From Polyporus tsugae (lineage: Eukaryota; Basidiomycota; Agaricomycetes; Polyporales; Polyporaceae), in contig JAHRBS010000010.1 in assembly GCA_024305745.1 (NCBI GenBank), positions 1,681,501-1,745,500 of the forward strand: 64,000 bases of DNA, written 5' to 3'. Every line of letters starts with the position of its first letter. The first letter of the stretch is position 1. A model generated the notes under the pieces. It was not told the DNA's origin. It did no database searches and worked only from the letters and a program-made list of their open reading frames with translations. Positions 13,116 through 24,500 of this stretch are shown one piece after another. The translations under genes were made by a program, and so were the position numbers.

Positions 13116-14392
13116 ATGGAGGGAGCTGACGAGGACATGGACCTGGAGACCGCCCAAGCGCAACTCGACATGGCGATGGCGTTCACAGACAGTCTCGTTA
13201 CGGGGTGGATGAAGGCTTCCAAGGCAAAACTTCCATCCGCTGCGTCGCGCGGTAATAACGATTTTGACCTTGATGAGTACATGCGCAGACCTCCACGGTA
13301 CGCCCGCCGGCATTTTGACGTGAAGTAAAGTTATGTTCATCCGCTATCCACTGTCAGGTTAGGCCTTGGTGCCTCCATACCTCCGTCATCAAGCGTACAC
13401 AGTCACGAAGCCTCGAAGCTCCGTAGCAAGCTGGTGGGAAATGCGAAAAAACGCGCCAGGGAAGACGAAGACGCTGCCCCTGGCCCGAGTGCCATAGTCA
13501 TCTCGGACGACGACGACGAAAGCCGGGCGCGAACTACCACCAAAAAGACGCGTCTCGACCCATTCGCGCCCAAGCCAAAGAAAAAGGCCAAGGTGGATCC
13601 GCCAACATCCCAGCCCACGTCTTCCCCCGCAAAGGCAACCGCATCGTCATCCAAGGCCAAGCCTACCAGTAAAGTCTCGGATGTCGAGGAGATTCCCCGG
13701 CCCGAAGGCCTCGCGCCCTCGAACGGTACGGCACTCTCGACACTGAAGAAACGGAAGAAGAAAAAGAAACACAAAGCCAATGCAGGAGCGGAGCTCGACA
13801 CTTCTCTGGAGGTCAATGCGTCCCCGTCGCATCCCCCAGCCCAGTCGCATCCAAAATCTCCGTCCCAGGCCAACGGTGTTTCGGCCACCCCAATGCCCGC
13901 AACGTCGAAGACTGGGGTCATCACTATCAAGGACACCCCGCCTCCGGAGGCGTCTCCGCGTCAATCCTTACTCGCTGTCGCGCTCTCGACCGCGAGATCG
14001 TTCTTTGGTAGTGAGTTCCACGTTCACTGGTTGTTCGACAGCCGCACGCTTCCACGTCCGCGTTGCCAACGCATGGCTAATAGATAGAACCCGCAGAAGT
14101 CGTGTCTGCTGACAGCTCCATCGCGACTCCAGCTACTGCGAGCGCGCAAGTCTCTCCTGCACGGCCCCGACCCCCCAAACCGGTCCCACAGCTATCTCCG
14201 CAACGTTTGGATCCATTTGGCAACCCGCTGCTGAATCTCGATGGGCACCCACCGGATGCCGGGGATGAGGCGGCGGGGTCGGCGAAGAAGAAGCGGAAGA
14301 GGAAGAAGAAAAAGAAGAAGCACATCATGGCAGAGGCAGCTGCAGGCATGGAAGTGATAGATGTGGATGCGGACGATGAGGACGAGGATTAG
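13116..14392 (+). CDS. Lysine-rich nuclear/nucleolar-type protein (DUF3245-like N-terminus)
   Basis: A 378-residue protein from exons 13116-13297, 13358-14007 and 14088-14392, frame exact. The N-terminal 70 residues form the only conserved part: an acidic/helical segment (LDMAMAFTDSLVTGWMKAS) and the motif DEYMRRPPRLGLGAS, reminiscent of the fungal DUF3245 family. The remainder is disordered: an SDDDDES acidic patch, several KKRKKKKKHK-type blocks, Pro/Ser-rich linkers, and a C-terminal DVDADDEDED tail. Multiple basic blocks imply nuclear or nucleolar localisation and RNA association, but this is inference. Start chosen at the ATG giving MEGADEDMDL, which keeps the conserved N-terminus intact. 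It is divergent from Gemin2. Confidence 0.75.
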
Positions 14393-14775
14393 GTTTGAAT
14401 TTTACCTTGCAAGTACTACCAACTGCAGCTTCGGGTGACATTTCGCTACAGGATGGGGAGCTGGCGATACACTGACATTTATGGATGCTCGGCTAGGGGG
14501 GAACTCATTGTCGCATGTTGTACTGTTACAGATTGGATACAGTCTCGCCGCATGTAGTCTCTAGCAAGTCCTCATCGTCGCTCTCGTCAGAAGTTTCGCC
14601 ACGCTTTGTATAAAACCAACCCATTACATTACATAGCAAGCACAACACATAGCAACACACAGCATGACGGTATCGTACAGCAAATCAAAGCATACAGACA
14701 ACTTCCTGTCATAACTTAACGGAACGATCATTGCAGAGTCGTAGGTTCGTCACGTCTTGCCAAAAGTTCGTCCAC
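14393..14775. other. Intergenic stretch between convergent genes
   Basis: Holds the 3' untranslated regions of the lysine-rich gene (plus) and the Arg/Asp/His repeat gene (minus). No gene is seen. Confidence 0.5.
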
Positions 14776-15568
14776 TCATCGATGCCACCAACGGTTCTTG
14801 TTCAGCGCACCGTCGACCTTGATAGCCAATGCTTCAGCTTTCCGCTGCCGCTTTCGCCTACGCCGCTCCCTCCGCCGCTCCTTCTCACCGCGTTCCTTCA
14901 GTTGTATCCCCTTGTCCCGCACATGGTGCCTCCCAGTTAGGACACCAGCCAAGTACGTGCCGTGGCCGTGATGGTGGGGCTTGACGCGATGATGGAAGTG
15001 TAGACACGGACCGTGCTCGCGTTCGCCATAGTAAGCATTCGGCCTCTCGCGGTAATCGCGGCGGTCGCGCCTATCTCGGGGGTGTCTGTCGTCGCGACGA
15101 CTGTGCGAGCGATCGTGCCGGTCGCCTCGGCGGTCGTGCCGGTCGTCTCGGCGGTCGTGCCGGTCGTCTCGGCGGTCGTGGTGAGAGCGTGAACGGGCAC
15201 GGGTGCTGCGTTTAGGGAAGATCCAGAAGACGCTGCCCTTGGGGCGGCCGCGGAACTGCTCGGGATGCTGCTTCTTGTACTTGCGGACGGCAGCGGCCTC
15301 GCGCATCTCACGGATGCCGGCGCGACGGGTAGACTCCCTGCCCAAGAGCGTTCCGCGCATCTTGACGAGCCAGCCGTGGATGGTCGAGGCCTTGCGCCGA
15401 TCGCGGCGGTGGGCTCTCTCCGTCGCCTGTGTGCCAATCGAGGATGTATGACCATGAGCGGGTCCGGGGAGATATATAAAGGACTGGAAGACGCACCGAG
15501 TCCCATTCGATGGGGCCTACTCCGAGCATGTCTGGATGCACAGATTGTGAATGTGAGGGGGCGGTCAT
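14776..15568 (-). CDS. Small basic protein with Arg/Asp/His tandem repeats
   Basis: A 240-residue protein from exons 15568-15497 (24 codons, ending EWDS) and 15426-14776. The first exon is supported by an exact phase-0 junction into ATERAHRRDRRKASTIHGWL, which continues without a stop into the long second exon. Starting at 15360 would remove the IHGWLVKMRGTLLGRESTRR segment that looks like the ordered part. The centre carries three perfect-phase DRRDDRH/DRRGDRH heptapeptides, then a His-rich patch (HFHHRVKPHHHGHG). The C-terminus is extremely basic (EKERRRERRRRKRQRK) before NKNRWWHR. I recall short basidiomycete proteins with a similar HGW/REMREA core, of unknown function. Composition suggests nucleic-acid binding; no catalytic motif. 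Confidence 0.65.
15114..15176 (-). repeat. 21-bp tandem repeat, three units, coding
   Basis: Three consecutive 21 bp units beginning 'cgtgccggtcg' (15114, 15135, 15156) differ at one base. Each encodes one Arg/Asp/His heptapeptide of the small basic protein. The unit length is a multiple of three, so copy-number change keeps the frame. Confidence 0.9.
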
Positions 15569-17742
15569 CGTGTGAAGGGTTCCTTTATAGCCAACGTCCA
15601 CGCAGTGGGTCGTCAAAGGCAAACGCAGGTGCGACCAGGGTGCGACAGGCCAAACAGGTGCGCGCGTCACGCTGCACGTGAGCTACACGCCCGAAACACG
15701 CTCGCGCCCTGCTCGCGCCTCAACATGCCTTCTCCGCTCACCTTCCGCCAGTTGGGCGGTGGCTCCGCCCGCCTCCGCGCGGAAAGTAGTCTTTTTGTAG
15801 ATCGCCTTTGAAATTTGACCTCTTGGCTGCGAGTTTCACGTTCATGCGTTGTCAAGCCGGTGATGTCGCCGACCACTCCAGTGTTCACTTATTGATCGTT
15901 ATGACAATTGATTACAATGTCCTGCTAATTTTCTGGTGTACGAACGACCCTGTCCGGGCTGACGTTACTACTACACGTTAGTCACGTTTGACTTGGAAGA
16001 TTTGTGAAGGTTGTCTACATGCCAACGTTTCTATATGTACACGGGGGAAGCGCTACGTTAGGGTCACTTTAAGGATTTTGCTCTTGGGAATTTCGCTAAG
16101 GGAATCTTAAGTGAATTGCGTTTGAGGGCCCTTGAAACTGACCTAAGAGCGATATTTCTCAAGTTGATCTTATGATGCATCTCCGATAACCGAGGTCTCA
16201 CGCTCCGAGAAATCAGTCAGATGGACCAATTTGGGACATTTACTACCAGCCAGATCACTCGCATTCACGCCGCTCGTAGGTGGAAAATAGACATATATTA
16301 TCGCTATGACTACAGCAACAGCAACTACAAACAAACTACAGACAAAACTGCTGAGCATACCGTACCCCAGGACCTATGGGCACGGGCTCAGATCCAGCGC
16401 CAGAACCACGTTGGTGGCAGGGACCGCATGCCTACCCAATGGACCAGCCGCGATGGAAGAAGTGTTGCGAGCCAAGGTGTGTGCTTTGCGCAGAACCACG
16501 CCGCGAGGTCAGACACATCGGGGGGCCATCACGGTGCTGTCGACGGGGCTGTTCTTGGAACGTCCTTCCGGAACGCGGGGAGGCGACAAGTGCACTGTTG
16601 GAAGACTATCAGCGGCATAACAATTGCAGTATTCAAATACTAGCAATGCAAGTAAAAAACACTTACAATTGTCAGGCGATGGCGAACGTCCCCGCGGCGT
16701 CGAACTGGTGCCACGTCAGCACCACTTGAAGACATGAAGATCACCTGTGAAGCACCCACCAAGTTAGCTTGGAACGCCATGATGTATGCTGTAAAAAAAA
16801 AAGGCAACCGGTTGCCAATGTCGACCGTCCGCAAAGGGCTGAACGGAAGGGGAGCATCCACTGGTGGGCAGACGATGGTGGGGGAACAAGGAAGAGAACG
16901 ACAAGTCCAGCATGGCCGCTCTTGGTCGGAATTCGAACCGTGTGAACTCGGAAATTCTCGCTTCCGGAGCCACCATCGGTCCAGTCTTCCGACCGCCCGG
17001 CTGGTCTTTTGGCTGGGCCCAGGTTTTAAGGTCGACTTGAAGTCCATCGGCGCCGGATTGATAGCATCTCGGTTGTTGGTAAGCGGACGTTGGAATGCGC
17101 GCTCCCTGTCATCAGAATTTCTGATAATTGAATTTTACGAGAGTTACAGGATTTTCGCTCTTAAGGGCCCTCGTCTTCCCATCAAACTTGAAACTCACTC
17201 AGATTGGCTTTTGGCCGTGTAGCGGGGAGACGGGTGAAGAGAGCAAGCGTCGTCAGGCATTGTCCGCCGCATTTTCGATTGTCTCCAACTCGCAAGGACC
17301 GAAAGAAGATGATGCACTCTCGTATATTACATTGAGACCGGCTCGGTCCCCGGGGATTCCAAGAACTTGAAGTCATGACGGCAACCAATTGTCTCTCGAA
17401 AGGCGGTTCGGTTGCCACGTGTGTCTGACAGACGTCCCTGTTTAGCATCCGCCGCCCCGCCTGGGCTGTTCTCGCGCCCAACCAAGCTCGCCTGGGTCGA
17501 CCGATACGCTCACGGAATCCATGATCTCGACTTTACTCACCCCGCAGTCGCCAGCGTGCCTGTCAATTTGACCCTGATTCTTCCGACCGACGCTTATGCC
17601 CCGACTCCGCTCTTAAAGAGTCCATGCGGAGGGGCGTATTAAGGTATCCGACCTCTCTCGTGTTGCCGAGCACCTGGCTGGAGAGGCCCTTTCCCCCACA
17701 GCTAACCCATCAACTTCCTATCCACAGCTCCCCTTTTCCATC
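15569..17742. other. Gene-poor stretch (about 2.2 kb)
   Basis: Between the repeat protein and protoglobin. Open frames on both strands (for example around 16220-16640, 16734-17222 and 17412-17642) show neither family motifs nor intron structure. A short A10 run lies near 16793. Base composition is more AT-rich than the neighbouring coding regions around 15900-16350. Nothing supportable as a gene. Confidence 0.5.
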
Positions 17743-18796
17743 ATGGAAAAGCACTTCGCCACACGCAGCGTAGACTCCTCGCCCGAGACCCTCCTGTGCC
17801 CATTTGCCGGGCAATCCAAACCCGCCTCCCTCAACTCCTCCTCCCGTTCCGACTCTCCCACGGCGACGGAGCACTCCCAAACCCCCCTCCATTCAGCTTC
17901 ATCCCATACCGACTATGAGCCGCAGCAGCCATGTCCCGTGTTCACGCAGGAGGTCGATCCTCTCCTCATCAAAACATCGCTCGAGGATCGAGTCGCATAT
18001 CTCACCGACTTCTTGGGCTTCACATCGCGAGACGCCGAACTTATCACCAAAATAGCGCCGGTGGTCAATGCGGTTATCCCTTCCATGGTGGATAGCATGT
18101 ACGCCAAAATGTTCGAGTTCGACATTACGAAGAAAGTTTTCATGAACAGGAATCAGGTGCGCACGTCTCGGTCCCAACGCTGAGTGCGAAACGTCCCGAT
18201 AACCGGTGTGACAGGGCTTTGACGGCCCCTTGCCCCAGACGCTGGAGGAGTTGACGTTAGACAGCGCACAGATCGTGTTCCGAAAGGTAGCGTGCATTGC
18301 GGCGTTAACATCCTGCTTGAGCCGGAGCTGACACCCTTGTGTCAGGTCTTCATGAAAGCCTGGGCGCGGCGAGTCCTAACGGCCGACTATAGGAACGGCA
18401 AGACGTGGGCGTACATGGACAAGGTTGGGATCATGCACACAGGTGCTTCGCCGTTCAAGCACCAGCGGACGATGGGCATCGCGCCGCTCAATGTCCCCTG
18501 TGAGCCCCGCGCCGCCTTCTTTCGATCGCGGCAGAGTCTAACTAGCGTGATTTGCAGACCGCGACATCGCGCTGATGCTCGGGTGGGTCCAGTCGGTGCT
18601 GCACTCTGCCATCCTCAAGATACCGGAGAGCACCATTTCGGCTCCGGATAAGGTCGAGGCCATTGCCGCCATTAACAAGGTACGATATCTTGATAGCTGG
18701 CTCCGCGGCAGGTTCAGCGTTGCTCACTCGGCCTGGCCCTGTAAGGTTATCTGGATCCAGAATGACTTGTTCTCTCGCCATTACATCGGCGATTGA
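17743..18796 (+). CDS. Protoglobin-domain heme protein
   Basis: A 270-residue protein from exons 17743-18156, 18215-18286, 18346-18499, 18558-18679 and 18746-18796, frame exact. After a polar N-terminal extension of about 65 residues it aligns, from memory, with the protoglobin sensor domain: YLTDFLGFTSRDAELITKIAPVV, IPSMVDSMYAKMFEFDITKKVF, the helix KTWAYMDKVGIMHTG and the terminal helix IWIQNDLFSRHYIGD. The histidine of GIMHTG (codon 18436-18438) corresponds to the proximal heme ligand. Protoglobins bind O2/CO/NO in archaea and bacteria; fungal members are uncharacterised. No output domain is fused, so a sensor kinase or cyclase role is excluded. The gene sits between two gene-poor stretches. 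Confidence 0.82.
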
Positions 18797-20370
18797 GTTC
18801 CGTAACTGCTTGTACTAACTCACGACCGACCGCCTCAGAACTTCATTGCTCGGAGTAAGTTTTTCTCCCATCTCCATGAATGCGTCCTTTCTGACATGAA
18901 ACTACTCGCTTAGCCTCGTCGATTAGTTGTTTGTTCACATTCATTGTAGCACCCTTACCCGTATCATTAATTCGTGACAGTAGCGATGTGTCGTGTACAC
19001 CACTCTTCTCATGTAATCATCTCCGAAGCAGACCTCACATGAAGGCGACATTGCTTAGGCAAAGCTTTATGACAGAACATTTCAGGCACCGTGCGCGTTA
19101 AGTTGGATGGTAGCCGTTGCTATGTAGTGCGACCTACTACCGGGAGGAAGCCCGCCGGAAGGTTGCGTGGCGTGGTTGCCTGATTTGGTAAGAATGTTCA
19201 AGAAGGCGCGCACCGGCGCGCACCGCCTCCCAATACACGGACAGCCTTTTGCCTGCTATGCTCTCATCGGCTCGCTTCATGCACTATCCACCTGAATGCA
19301 ATGCACCGTTTTAGTAGGCTCGTTAATAACCAGGACGGCGGAAGATGTCCTCCGCGATGTGGCGAGTTGCTCTCGCACCGACTCGGCAGTTGAGACAGAA
19401 ATCATAACATGAGGCGAACCCACAAATGCCTCGCGGCTGCACGACTGCAAAGCTATACCTCAAAACATGTCCTACCGCGACCGTGTCAACATACCACCGG
19501 GATGGAAGCTATAATGGAGTCTCGGTTGCCATATTTCAGGAACCGATCCCGTCAGCCCGCGGGTTTGGTGAGACACGGCGACTTAGTATTTGGGATGACA
19601 TCAAAAACAAGCATTCGCAATCCCGGACATTATGCATCCATATTGCCGTGTGCGGGGAAGATCTTGGGATCTGAGATGGTCTTAGGTTGGGATTGGCGAA
19701 AGCGGCAGGGGCTGACAGAAAGCGGTGAGGATGGGTCGAGTGGTGCTAACGAATTCGAAGGACGGAAAATGTTAATGAACTGCGATGCAAAGTCGATGGC
19801 GTCTACGATTACTCTTGAGAAGCCGCTGGAATGTTATGGTGATGCCAGATGGATCTCGCCAGAGAAGAGCATGGATTTTGTACCGCCAGCTCGCTAACAT
19901 GTCAGTGCCAGTGGGCAAGAGGACCACGCTTGAGAATGAGATCACGTTTGCGAGTGATAGCCTTAGTATGGCCGAGGAGATGTACGGAGAGTGGAGACCG
20001 CGTGCTACAGCTTCAGCGGGTGTGGCAGGCAATGACGTCGGTGCTTCGCTGTGGACGATGGTCGTGTTGCACACGCCGGCGCCAAACAGCGGCTTGCCCT
20101 CATTGGCGTCTATCGGGAGGTGTTCGGCGTTCATGCCTTCGGATTTTGCTGTGCACTGCTCACCGCCTCTCCTTTCAGTTACCGCCATGACGCGAGTCCT
20201 GTATCCGGCCTTGGCTTCACCGCGAATGAGCCAGAGGAGCGCGCCCGGCGGGATGTATGCGACCATCGCCGGGTGGCGGCAGCATACAAAACCCAGCAGC
20301 CTCCGATAGCCCATTGCCCAGTCAACCGCGGCGGTTCGTTGGCAAGAAACAGCTGCACAACGCGATAAAC
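18797..20370. other. Gene-poor stretch (about 1.6 kb) with overlapping antisense ORFs
   Basis: Mostly featureless. At 19772-20314 a 180-codon minus-strand ORF and a 174-codon plus-strand ORF overlap almost completely. Neither has a recognised motif, and no flanking exons could be joined. Otherwise this stretch should contain the phosphatase promoter close to 20370. Confidence 0.45.
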
Positions 20371-21146
20371 ATGGTTTGGAGAAACATCAACGCGGTCATC
20401 GAGGGCAAGCTCTATTTGGGCACGTAAGTCGTCTCTAGCACCGCATGCGATGACAGGCTTTTTCTAATGGAACGTTCGCTTTTTAACATTTCCGACCCGC
20501 AGGATCGACGCTGCCATTTCTCCAAGGACCCTTGCAGACCGACGCATAACACATATCGTTTCCGTCGGATCGGAGCCTATCCCTGCGGACAACCCTGCGT
20601 CCGGTATCCGCCACCTCCGCATTCGCGTTGAGGATGTTGACTACGCCGACCTCCTCATCCACCTCCCCAGCGCGTGCCGTTTCATTCACGACGCTGTCAA
20701 CTCGGGTGGGGTGGTGCTCGTGCACTGCGTGCAGGGACTGTCGCGCAGCGCTACCGTTGTTGCCGCGTACTGTGAGTCTCGCAGTGCCCCCACGTCAAGC
20801 ATAGGCTAACTGCGCCCTCGTCATGCAGTGATGTCCTCTCGGCGCGTCGGAGCCAGCGAAGCCATGGAGATCGTCCGCAGAGGTATTTGTCGCTCTCTTT
20901 GATTCTTCTATGGCTAGTACTAACTTCACCTCAGCGCGCGAACAGGTTTGGATCATCCCCGGCTTCCAAGTGCGTCGAGCAGATCCTTCTGATTCGCGGA
21001 CACTGGTCTAACCCGATATACAACAGGAACAACTCGTTCTATTCGGTCTCTGCCAATATAACCCGACTCCTACCGATGGCATCTACTTTAAGTGGCGTCA
21101 AAAGATCGACCGCTATCTGCAATCCCAGGGACAGGGTCGCCGTTGA
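20371..21146 (+). CDS. Dual-specificity protein phosphatase (DSPc family)
   Basis: A 176-residue catalytic domain with little else, exons 20371-20423, 20503-20771, 20829-20882, 20935-20969 and 21027-21146, frame exact. It begins with the DUSP-type strand VIEGKLYLGTIDAAIS and the ITHIVSVGSEPIP element. The general-acid loop RVEDVDYADLL follows, then the P-loop VHCVQGLSRSATVVAAYLM, which carries the HCX5R signature (Cys nucleophile, Arg). The C-terminus has VWIIPGFQEQLVLFGLCQYN. Such small DUSPs dephosphorylate phosphotyrosine/phosphothreonine, often of MAP kinases, but atypical members act on other substrates; no docking region is visible. The start is the ATG 10 codons before the conserved IEGKLYLG. 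Confidence 0.9.
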
Positions 21147-21558
21147 ATGTCCCGTACTAGAACATCGCTATCTCCAAGAAGACCTGGATTGGTACCCCGT
21201 TATCTGAACAATCTGCAGTTTTGCATTTCGTTCTAGACGTCTCAATCACTCACCTACCTCTACCACTCACTCTGTTGTATGTTGTAGCATCATCACCTGG
21301 CGATCATCATTCGCGTGCCTCGTAGTATAATTCGCCGTACTTAGTAGTCTGGATAGTCCCCCTGCTTTCCCATGCTCTATAATTCATCTTGCTCGTGCCG
21401 CTATACATCCTCGTTTGCTGCTATATCGTGCTCCTAAACGTTAAGCGCCATGACGCTGTTCTGTGTCGCTCCACAACGCTTGAGCGCTTGACATCGTAGC
21501 CTTCACCATCTTCTGGCGTGTCCCTATTCTTTGATTTCCTTCTAACACTTTCCACTCT
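21147..21558. other. Intergenic stretch
   Basis: Lies between two co-directional genes, the phosphatase and the alpha/beta hydrolase. T/C-rich stretches upstream of 21559 fit a promoter region. No gene is recognised. Confidence 0.45.
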
Positions 21559-24500
21559 ATGCCTGTGAGCACAGCTTCTGCAGCAATACACATCACTCCA
21601 GGTGCGTCAGATTCGCCATCCAGCATCGCACAGACAACTAACTTTCGATGTCAGTGGTCCTCAAGACATTTCTTAAGCACACCAAACGCAAGGGAGTCAA
21701 AGTCAAGGACGGCGACAACACTGTGTGTGCGTTAGATGACATCTATTACGACGAGTAAGCTTCCAGCATTGAACAGTGTCAGCGGCAACTGTTAATGTCG
21801 ATTGGATCCTCTTGCTCAGGGCCTTTCACATCGTCAAGGCTTTCATAGAGCTTGGCACCTACAACACTGTAGAGTCTCTTCAGGCATTGTACGCAATATT
21901 TTTCATCCTACTATGGCACCCAGTCGTTGATCCCACACCCAACCAGCACGAACACACATGTGCCAGCACCATACTGGGTTGCGGTCGTTCCCGTCAAGAT
22001 ACTCCTATCTTCGTGCAACCGAGCAGCAGATGCTCTCATCGATTGGTTCGGCCCTGAAGAGCTGAAACGTGTTGTCGGCGGAGAACGGTGGTGGCAAATA
22101 CGCGGGCTGGACTGGATCGACGCAGAATGGATCACCGAAAAGGAGTTCCTGAAGGACATCCCTGTCCCAGACGACGTGGAACGAACTGAAGACGAGAGGA
22201 CGATCCAGCGAATGGAACATCTCGACAGGGTTATGGTACGTGCTTCTCACATAAGTTCGCTTATGCAGCTCGTTCATAAGTGGGCTCTCGCAGCTGTACG
22301 TGCACGGGGGTGAGTAACGGCACTTAGGGGTCCTTCAAATGTCGATGAATGCTCATGCAAAACAGGCGCGTTCTTCTGGGGATCAATTAGTACGCCGATG
22401 CACTGTCTCAAATGTCGAGAAGTTTCGCTTATCACCGCGCAGACACACATCGGTACCAAGTCATCCGTTATGGTGAGTGGACAGTGACGTCATTCATACA
22501 GCCGGCAAAGTAACACAGCCACTTGAACACAGCCAAGAAAATACGAGGGCGCGCGTTCTCCGTGAACTATCGGTACGTTTCGGTCGTCTCCTCATGAAAC
22601 CGACACGATCTGACGCAAAGCAGGAAAGCACCGCAATACCCGTGGCCATGTCCGCTCCAAGACGTGCTGGCAGCTTGTGAGCTCATCACGTTCGACTTCC
22701 CAAGTGTGACAGCTCATCATCTCCCTCAGATTTCTACTTGACGAACCCTCCGCCCGGAGCAGCGCACAAGGCTGTTCAGCCCTCGAAACTCGTCTTCGCA
22801 GGCGATTCGGCAGGCGCTGGATTATGTGTCTCGGCGCTGACTGTTCTCAGAGATCTCGGTCTTCCGTTACCTGCGGGAGCGGTTCTGATCAGTCCATGGG
22901 TCGATCTTACCCATAGTTTCCCCAGTGTCATAACGAACACCACAACCGTCAGTACCCCGCATCACACCGCATCGACGGATCGACCGCAGCGAAGCTTACG
23001 TCTAGTTTCTAGGACATCATCCCGCCCCATGGATTCATCCACAAGCCCTCCACTCTCTGGCCCGTCCATCCGAAGCCTGAAGGAGGTTATATGCGCGTGA
23101 CACCCACCAGGACGAACCCGCCTCCGCAGCCTGGTCATGCCGACAAGCTGAAGCCGAATGCTCAAGAAGCTAAGGAACAAGTAATCGACCGCCTCCGGCA
23201 GAGTATGAAACGCGGCAACCATGGCTCCTTCCCCCACGCTTCGGAACTCGAGGACAACCCCGCAGAGATCCTGACCCAGAAGGAGATGCAGGCACAGGGT
23301 AACGTCGATGTTCCGACGGGTAATGGTCACTGCAGTGCATTGCCAGCGGAAGCAAATCCCCCTGACAGTGATCACACTGAGCCCCAGATCCAAGACCCAG
23401 ACCCCGCGGACCAGCATAGCGTCGACGTGGGTCTCGAGTTCTGGGAACCGAAGCCGCCGAAAGTTTTGATGGAGGACCCTAATACCACGCCGTGGGAACT
23501 GCATGCACAGATTCAGTTATACGCAACCACCGAGTATGTCCTCATCTCGTCATAAAGCGACGATATGCCATTAGGAGCTGACACGGACGCCTAGGCAACT
23601 CTCCCATCCACTCGTCTCGCCGGTTTTGCAGTCTTCGCTCGGGAACCTGTGTCCATTGTACATCTTGGCTGGGGACGGCGAATGTCTGAGAGACGAGATC
23701 ATCTACCTTGCGCACAAGGCGGCGAATCCGAAAGATTATCCCGTTCGACAGGGTATTCTCCGAGAGGGACGTCGACAACAGGAAAATGCAGAGCGGTTCC
23801 AAACGCCGACCAAGGCAAGTCTGAGAACAGAATTTGAGCGCAGCGCATGTTACTAATTCCTCGCCTTGCATTTAGGTCCATCTTCAGGTCTTTGACGGTC
23901 AGTCGTCTCGGCGCTGTTGTGTACTATCTATCCCTGAAGAGACACATCTTGTAGATCTCTGCCATGTGCTGACTGTCTTTACATTTACCGAACCTGCAAG
24001 TATCTGGTCTGATTTCTCCGCGTATGCCTTTGTTGACGTCCGATAATGCAGGGAAAATATGCTTATCGGTCGATCGCCGAATTCGTCAAGCATGTCATAG
24101 ACAGTTCCGGAGAGCATCTGCAGCGTCACAGCTTCCCCGAAGTTGACAAGTCTGAATCGGAGAAAGGTAGACAGGATGATGGTCAGGTATACCCATCCAG
24201 CGCGTCGAAAGTTGAAAATGATGTCAAAAGTGGTGCGGCGGCAACGGGGTCACAGCCAGAGCTACATGCCAGTGACTGCGCGAATGAAGGTGTCAGTACG
24301 AAAAATCGAGTTGCGTGTCTTTGTCACTGATACCTAGACAGGCCGAGCCCGTCATCTTCATCAGAGAGCGCGTGGATCCTCTAGGAAAAGTGCGCCCGAT
24401 GGAAACAGCTGACCAAATGGCAGCACTTCGTCTGCAGCGAAGCGAAATCGGTCTGATCAAGGAGGGGCCCGTCCGACGATGGCTCGCCGGACAGGAAGCA

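Noticed and set aside
15308..15670. 120-codon minus-strand ORF overlapping the small basic protein
   Set aside because: Only its part at 15497-15568 is used, as the first exon of the basic protein; the rest reads through the intron and out of frame.
16915..17000. Possible minus-strand tRNA (GGTTCGAATTCC-like T-loop)
   Set aside because: The loop has an extra base, the T-stem does not pair, and no acceptor, D or anticodon stem could be built around it.
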